From Candidatus Poseidoniales archaeon (GTDB lineage Archaea > Thermoplasmatota > Poseidoniia > Poseidoniales > Poseidoniaceae): DNA of 43,905 nt. The stretch's first letter is position 1. The number at the start of each line of letters is the position of its first letter. A program made the translations under genes and the position numbers. This document shows positions 39,255-43,905 of this stretch, piece by piece. The stretch is taken from NCBI GenBank assembly GCA_009887095.1, contig QXYC01000022.1, positions 1-43,905 on the forward strand, given 5' to 3'. The notes under the pieces were generated by a model. That model was not told the DNA's origin and made no database searches. It saw only the letters and a list, made by a program, of their open reading frames with translations.

Positions 39255-40724
39255 ATGGTGCTGTTCAATTTCGAAGATGAACGCACATGGAAAGGATTGC
39301 TTGCGCTCGGACTTTTGCTCAACATCGTGGTCTGCTTCAGCAGTGATTTGGGTCTCGACAGCCATGTCAAGATGGCGGTGGATGACGACGGGGGGCTTCC
39401 TTGGGGCGACTTACGGCCGGAAATAGCGGGTGTAAGCGATCCGAGTGACGCCGGTGAGCGCACCGTTCTCCCGATGTATTCCGGTTCTGAAGCCAGCATC
39501 AAGGCGTTTGCTTTGGTTGCGTTCTTCGCACTCATCGGTTTTGTGCATCGGAGTATAGGCGAGCGATCTGCAGCCATTTTGGCGTTGTCTCCAGCGTTTA
39601 TTTTTTCGATTGGGCGCGGTTACGAAGAGGTCTACTTTGCCCTCGCATTTGCGCTGGCCTTTGGTTTGTTCACGGGGTTGTGGTCGAGCAACATGCGATT
39701 GCTTCAGAACTTCGCTGGTGGATGCACACTGATGATGATACCATATGCAAAAGGCATGACTGAACCGTCCTCTGTGCTTCTCTATGGCGCCTTCCTCGGA
39801 TTGATTGGCTTTGCATGGCAGGCACTGCAAGAGCGAGAATCATCACGCTTTGCATGGATGCGAAATCCATTCAAGGCATCATGTGCCACCATCGGCATTA
39901 TTGGAACCGTCATGCTTCTGGCTGGAATTTTTGATGCAACACCAACCTTTGGCGTGATGAAGGATTCGCCAATTCGTTTCGTGTCAGCGATTGCGTTCTC
40001 ACTGTTCGATGCAATCGGTTTGTTTGTCTTGTTTGGCATGGTGCTCTGGCCATTACTGAAGCCGGCAGTGGCAGCACTGAGGGCTACAGATGATCCACAG
40101 ACTGCAACAATGGCTGCGATGATCGCAGCTGCAATGACTGCGATTGTGTTCTACATCGCCGCTTTGTGGACGTACGAATCCGTGCTTTGGGGTGCTTCTT
40201 GGCCAGGTATTGTGTGGACAATGGGGAACAATGGTCGATATGTGACGCTGTTGTTCATCCCACTCGTCGTGCTCTTGAAGCAGTTGAACCTTGAAGCCGG
40301 TACGCCGACGTTTGAAGTTCCTGGCCATCACATTCGAGCGATCGGTGTCACCCTGTTGATGTTGGTGCCACTTTCTTTGCTTTCGGGCCTTCATGGTCAG
40401 ACCATGTGGACAGACGAAGCTGCGGAGGAAATGGACTTGCAAAGCGGTGATCATTTCTTGTTTGTATCAGATGCGACCCTTGGGATGCACTGGTTGTACA
40501 CATTCTATGAACCACTTGATGCAGATGCCAAGAACCTCACAGGTCATTGGCGTTCGACAGACACCAATTGGATTGGTGATGTGGAAGCGGATTTATCGCA
40601 TGTGACAACGATCGTGCTCGCACCTGAAGTGGACAACGTTCCCACTGGGTGGTCTGTTGAATCAAGCGGAGAAGCAGATCTTCTCAACGGTGGGGGCGAG
40701 TGGCGCGTTTTGACGCGCACTTGA
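39255..40724 (+). CDS. Polytopic membrane protein, possible GT-C-type glycosyltransferase
   Basis: The protein is 489 aa with about 11 TM helices. The first extracytoplasmic loop has LGLDSHVKMAVDDDGGLPWG, with acidic residues after TM1 reminiscent of the D-x-D/E-x motif of GT-C enzymes that use lipid-linked sugars; GRGYEEVYFALAF follows in another loop. A soluble C-terminal part of about 110 residues follows the last helix. GT-C membership is a guess from topology and acidic loop; a transporter or polysaccharide-export role is also possible. Its stop is 2 bp from that of the convergent Hc1-like gene. Confidence 0.6.
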   Translation: MVLFNFEDERTWKGLLALGLLLNIVVCFSSDLGLDSHVKMAVDDDGGLPWGDLRPEIAGVSDPSDAGERTVLPMYSGSEASIKAFALVAFFALIGFVHRSIGERSAAILALSPAFIFSIGRGYEEVYFALAFALAFGLFTGLWSSNMRLLQNFAGGCTLMMIPYAKGMTEPSSVLLYGAFLGLIGFAWQALQERESSRFAWMRNPFKASCATIGIIGTVMLLAGIFDATPTFGVMKDSPIRFVSAIAFSLFDAIGLFVLFGMVLWPLLKPAVAALRATDDPQTATMAAMIAAAMTAIVFYIAALWTYESVLWGASWPGIVWTMGNNGRYVTLLFIPLVVLLKQLNLEAGTPTFEVPGHHIRAIGVTLLMLVPLSLLSGLHGQTMWTDEAAEEMDLQSGDHFLFVSDATLGMHWLYTFYEPLDADAKNLTGHWRSTDTNWIGDVEADLSHVTTIVLAPEVDNVPTGWSVESSGEADLLNGGGEWRVLTRT

Positions 40725-40726
40725 CC

Positions 40727-40906
40727 TCAAGCGTTCTTGTCAGCTTGGACTTGGGTGCGCACATCTTGTGCAGCAGCCTTTGCGGCTTGCATGGCCTTTC
40801 GGACACGGGTACCAGCAGCAGCGTTACCCTTGTCGTGCTTGACAGCATCAGCAAGTGCAGCAGTTAAATCATCAATCATCGTTTGAACCATAGCCTCGAC
40901 GGACAT
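40727..40906 (-). CDS. Small histone H1/Hc1-like DNA-binding protein
   Basis: A 59-aa frame, too short for the usual cut-off, reading from ATG 40906 to TGA 40727; GGGAGGT touches the ATG, so ATG at codon 6 is an alternative. Residues 24-58 include HDKGNAAAGTRVRKAMQ followed by AAKAAAQDVRTQVQADKN, which matches the K-G-N-x-A-A-G-T-R-x-R-K-x-M/L-Q...A-Q-x-I/V-R core of Hc1-type histone H1-like proteins of Chlamydiae and Bacteroidetes. The N-terminal 23 residues form an acidic/hydrophobic helix. Predicted role: DNA compaction or a small chromatin partner. The convergent upstream gene ends 2 bp away. Confidence 0.75.
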   Translation of the reverse strand: MSVEAMVQTMIDDLTAALADAVKHDKGNAAAGTRVRKAMQAAKAAAQDVRTQVQADKNA

Positions 40907-41054
40907 ACCTCCCGCCCTGCCTGTTCAGTCTTTATCTCTTATGCCGAATTTTGTTGAAATGAAGGCTCAAGATTCGTGGGACAGCGAGCCGAGGGGCATT
41001 TTCTGCGCCCATTCACCCTTCTGATGGAAAAAAACTGCGACGCGGCCAAGGCGA

Positions 41055-41069
41055 GGGGTTGAAAACCCC
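41055..41069 (+). other. Hairpin in the aceE leader
   Basis: GGGGTT 41055-41060, loop GAA, AACCCC 41064-41069. It lies 33 nt before aceE and could act as a leader structure or be chance. GAGGGG 41091-41096, 6 nt before the ATG, is the probable SD. Confidence 0.35.
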
Positions 41070-41102
41070 GAGGTTGGAGGGGGTAGCAAGGAGGGGCATG
41101 AG

Positions 41103-43775
41103 ATGCGCTTTGGTGTTCGAGGTACGCTGCCTGACCCAGACCCTGTGGCAACACAGGAATGGATAGATTCAATTTTGGCCGTTCACGACCAGATCGGTGA
41201 GGAAGAAGCACGGCGTTTGCTCCTCTCGACTGTTGGTGCTGCCAAGGATGCCGGCGTTGGTATCGACGTCGTCAACACCGCCTACATGAACACGATTCAC
41301 CCTGACAGCCAAGGCACCTACCCAGGGGATCTCGATCTCGAAACACGCCTCCATGGCATCAATCGATGGAACGCAATGATGGTGGTGACTCGCGGAAACA
41401 AGTACTTCGAAGGTATTGGTGGCCACATCTCCACCTATGCTTCTGCTTCTCACGCTTGGGAGGTAGGATTCAATCACTTCTTCAGAGGCAAAGACGGTGC
41501 TGGCCAAGGCGATCACTTGTACTGGCAAGGCCATGCCTCACCGGGCATTTACGCCCGGGCCTGGCTCGAAGGCCGTTTGACCCACGAGCAAATGGAAGCA
41601 TTCCGCCAAGAAACCGCCGGCAAGGGCCTTTCTTCCTACCCCCACCCACGTCTGATGCCAGACTTCTGGGAATTCCCAACCGTGAGCATGGGCCTCGGTG
41701 CAATGACCGCCATTCATCAAGCGCGCTTCAATCGCTACCTCGAGGACCGCGGCCTTGTTTCAACGGCCAACTCTCGGGTGTGGTACACCATGGGTGATGG
41801 AGAATCTGACGAACCAGAATCCCTTTCCCAACTTTCACTCGCAGGTCGAGAAGGCCTTGACAACATTGTGATGACCATGAATTGCAACCTTCAGCGCCTC
41901 GATGGCCCAGTTCGTGGGAACTCGAAAATCGTCCAAGAACTCGAAGGTCGCTTCCGCGGAGCAGGCTGGAATGTCATCAAGGTGCTCTGGGGCAGCAGTT
42001 GGGACGACTTGTTCGCCCGAGATACCAGCGGCGCTCTTTCTGCTCGCCTCGATTCACTCGTCGATGGTGACGAGCAACGCATCATGACCGCAGATGGAGC
42101 AACCATCCGCAAAGAATTGTTCAATTCTGAGGTGCTTCAAGCGCTTGTCGCTCATCTTAGCGATGATGATCTCGTTGACCTCTGTGCTGATGTTGGGGGT
42201 CATGATTTCATCAAGCTCCATGCAGCCTACGCTCAGGCCACCGCTCACAAAGGTCAGCCAACCGTTGTGCTCATGCGCACCATCAAGGGCTACGGACTTG
42301 GTCCCGCCTTCGCAGGACGCAACACCACCCACCAGAAGAAAAAGGCCGACATGGAAAGCATGCAGTACATGCGAGACGACCTCGGATTGCCGTTCACCGA
42401 TGAAGACTTGGAAGCCTATCCATATGTGATGCCAGAGGATGTTCCTGAACTCGTTGCTTACGCCAAGGAGCGTCGGGCTGCAATGGATGGGTTCATGCCA
42501 AGCCGCACGGTTCCAGCGTTCGATCTCACCCTTCCAGATGCGGCAGCCTATGCGGAGTTCGATAAAGGCACCAAAGGAAAGATGCAGGTGTCAACAACCA
42601 TGGCATTTGTGCGAATTTTGCGCGCCCTGATGAAAGACAAGGGCTTCGGAGAACGAATTGTCCCAATCATTCCGGATGAAGCGCGAACCTTCGGTATGGA
42701 TCCATTGTTCGCTGAATTTGGCATCTACCATCCAGAGGGGCAATTGTACAAACCAGTTGACCACAAAGTGCTGATGAAGTACAAAGAATCGGCCAAAGGC
42801 CAACTCTTGGAAGAAGGCATCAATGAAGCGGGGGCAACCTCGACGTTCATCGCTTCGGCAACTTCGTATTCTACACACCACTACCCAACCGTGCCGTTCT
42901 ACACCTTCTACTCGATGTTCGGGTTCCAACGTGTGGCTGACCTCATTTGGTCGGCAGCCGATCAGCGCGCCCGTGGATTCCTGATGGGCGCAACCTCCGG
43001 ACGAACCACCCTCAATGGAGAAGGCCTCCAACACCAGGATGGCCACTCCCTCCTGATGGCCCACACCAACCCTGCCGTGCGAGCATGGGATCCCGCATTC
43101 GCTTACGAGTTGGCCACCATCATCCGCCATGGCATCGATGAGATGTACGCTCAAGACAAAGATGTCATCCATTACATTGCGGTTTACAATGAGAATTACC
43201 CGATGCCGCCAAAGCCGGAGGGCGTTGATGAAGGCATCATTCGCGGCATGTACCTGCTTCGAGGCGCACCAAAGGGCGACGGGCCAATCGTTCGCCTCAT
43301 CGGCTCTGGCCCAATCATGGTCCAAGTGCTCGATGCAGTTGAGAAACTCGAAACCTATGGCGTTCGTGCCGAAATCTTCTCTGCAACATCCTATGGTGAA
43401 TTGCGCCGAGAAGGAATGGCATGCGATCGATACAACCGGCTCCACCCAACAGAAGATGTGAAGCAGCCTTGGATTGAACAAATGCTCGGGAAAGCGAGCG
43501 TGCCTGTGATTGCCGTTTCGGATAACATGGCGGCAGTGCCAGACATGATTCGACAGTGGGTCGGTGGCCATTACACCGTGCTCGGTACCGATGGCTTTGG
43601 CCGTTCAGACACTCGAGAGGCGCTTCGCCGCTTCTTCGAAATCGACGGTGCTGCGATTGCTCTGGCAGCGCTTTCCGCCCTTGTCCGAGATGGATCAATT
43701 GATGGGGCGGTCTATGCAGAGGCACAAGCAGCGTTTGGTGTGTCAACCGAGCGTGAAGACATCACTGAATTGTGA
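41103..43775 (+). CDS. aceE: Pyruvate dehydrogenase E1 component, homodimeric type
   Basis: The protein is 890 aa, nearly the length of Escherichia coli AceE. The N-terminal region reads DLDLETRLHGINRWNAMMVV and GIGGHISTYASASHAWEVGFNHFF; the ThDP/Mg motif GDGESDEPESLSQL is at about 234-247 and ends in NCNLQRLDGPVRGNSKIVQEL. Later DEARTFGMDPLFAEFGIY, TFYSMFGFQRVADLIWSAADQ and GRTTLNGEGLQHQDGHS are all standard. It decarboxylates pyruvate and passes the acetyl group to lipoyl-E2. Most archaea use pyruvate:ferredoxin oxidoreductase instead, so an origin by transfer from bacteria is likely. No E2 or E3 gene is in the window. Confidence 0.95.
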   Translation: MRFGVRGTLPDPDPVATQEWIDSILAVHDQIGEEEARRLLLSTVGAAKDAGVGIDVVNTAYMNTIHPDSQGTYPGDLDLETRLHGINRWNAMMVVTRGNKYFEGIGGHISTYASASHAWEVGFNHFFRGKDGAGQGDHLYWQGHASPGIYARAWLEGRLTHEQMEAFRQETAGKGLSSYPHPRLMPDFWEFPTVSMGLGAMTAIHQARFNRYLEDRGLVSTANSRVWYTMGDGESDEPESLSQLSLAGREGLDNIVMTMNCNLQRLDGPVRGNSKIVQELEGRFRGAGWNVIKVLWGSSWDDLFARDTSGALSARLDSLVDGDEQRIMTADGATIRKELFNSEVLQALVAHLSDDDLVDLCADVGGHDFIKLHAAYAQATAHKGQPTVVLMRTIKGYGLGPAFAGRNTTHQKKKADMESMQYMRDDLGLPFTDEDLEAYPYVMPEDVPELVAYAKERRAAMDGFMPSRTVPAFDLTLPDAAAYAEFDKGTKGKMQVSTTMAFVRILRALMKDKGFGERIVPIIPDEARTFGMDPLFAEFGIYHPEGQLYKPVDHKVLMKYKESAKGQLLEEGINEAGATSTFIASATSYSTHHYPTVPFYTFYSMFGFQRVADLIWSAADQRARGFLMGATSGRTTLNGEGLQHQDGHSLLMAHTNPAVRAWDPAFAYELATIIRHGIDEMYAQDKDVIHYIAVYNENYPMPPKPEGVDEGIIRGMYLLRGAPKGDGPIVRLIGSGPIMVQVLDAVEKLETYGVRAEIFSATSYGELRREGMACDRYNRLHPTEDVKQPWIEQMLGKASVPVIAVSDNMAAVPDMIRQWVGGHYTVLGTDGFGRSDTREALRRFFEIDGAAIALAALSALVRDGSIDGAVYAEAQAAFGVSTEREDITEL

Positions 43776-43784
43776 GATCAGGAC

Positions 43785-43905
43785 TCAATCTTGTCGAGAG
43801 TTGCGATCGATCGTTTGCGTTTTGTACACGTAATACATGGCAAGAAGGATGGCAGTAATTCCAGTCAGAGTTTCGAAGCCGGGAAGATCGTTGCTTTCCA
43901 TGAAA
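43785..43905 (-). CDS. C-terminal fragment of a surface protein with PGF-CTERM-like sorting signal
   Basis: Minus-strand frame open to the right edge, ending at TGA 43785. The last 40 residues include LPGFETLTGITAILLAMYYVY and then K-T-Q-T-I-D-R, that is P-G-F-E, a hydrophobic helix and basic residues, the plan of PGF-CTERM tails cut by archaeosortase A. There is an internal ATG at about 43901, so a 38-aa protein is possible, but the in-frame upstream codon is open and the tail shape suits the end of a longer secreted protein. The rest lies outside the window. Confidence 0.5.
   Translation of the reverse strand, partial: FMESNDLPGFETLTGITAILLAMYYVYKTQTIDRNSRQD

Noticed and set aside
39203-39577. 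N-terminal extension of the CoA transferase frame up to 39577
   Set aside because: Family similarity starts at MGGILEGVKVVD (39202); the extra 125 residues are Ser/Arg-rich and lie opposite the first part of the divergent membrane-protein gene.

Overview
The window looks like a chromosomal segment of a marine planktonic euryarchaeon, most probably Marine Group II (Candidatus Poseidoniia). This is inferred from content, not from any database match. Archaeal markers are 4-phosphopantoate--beta-alanine ligase, FEN1, a Sec61-beta/SecG subunit, a THUMP-type tRNA G10 methylase, a TOPRIM protein of the archaeal kind, and a good BRE/TATA promoter. They sit beside genes of bacterial flavour: homodimeric pyruvate dehydrogenase E1 (aceE), a RimK-type ligase, an aa3-type oxidase with a small subunit IV, and a CaiB-type CoA transferase. 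Genes are packed tightly, with many 1-4 bp overlaps and several convergent pairs whose 3' ends overlap.

Layout. 1-3.25 kb (minus): a six-gene run with a soluble wHTH-like protein, three small membrane/coiled-coil proteins, a sugar nucleotidyltransferase and the start of a nucleotide-sugar dehydrogenase. 3.5-7.2 kb: an isopropylmalate/isocitrate-type dehydrogenase, a nadC-like/CoA-biosynthesis pair, and a CoA-binding-domain protein. 7.2-13.8 kb: surface proteins, namely a large secreted subtilase with calcium-binding repeats, a SAP-domain membrane protein and a membrane protein with a collagen-like stretch. 13.9-18.3 kb: a RimK ligase with a TrkA-C tail, a structured intergenic segment, a XerA-like recombinase, an H1-like HhH protein, a hypothetical and Sec61-beta. 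18.3-24.5 kb: unknown membrane/exported proteins, an NSUN2-like m5C RNA methylase, an Lrp/AsnC regulator, a TOPRIM protein and a DUF167 protein.

24.6-31.4 kb is the clearest functional unit: a TATA promoter and hairpin-bearing leader, then cox2-cox1-cox3-cox4-sco, an aerobic cytochrome c oxidase operon. Cox1 carries an unusual N-terminal extracytoplasmic domain with a CXCH motif, and the SCO protein carries extra extracellular modules. 31.4-38.2 kb: tRNA-Ser(TGA), a lipoprotein, a lipid-kinase-like protein, ribD, tRNA-Arg(TCG), a YkgJ-like cysteine-cluster protein, trmG10 and fen1. 38.1-43.9 kb: a shortened CoA transferase, a polytopic membrane protein, a 59-codon Hc1-like chromatin protein, aceE, and the tail of a protein ending in a PGF-CTERM-like signal.

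Points most worth a second look are the two different H1-like chromatin proteins, the domain fusions in the oxidase operon, the RimK/TrkA-C fusion, the multi-hairpin segment before xerA, and the cytoplasmic collagen-like stretch. I saw no CRISPR array, insertion sequence, rRNA or replication origin.
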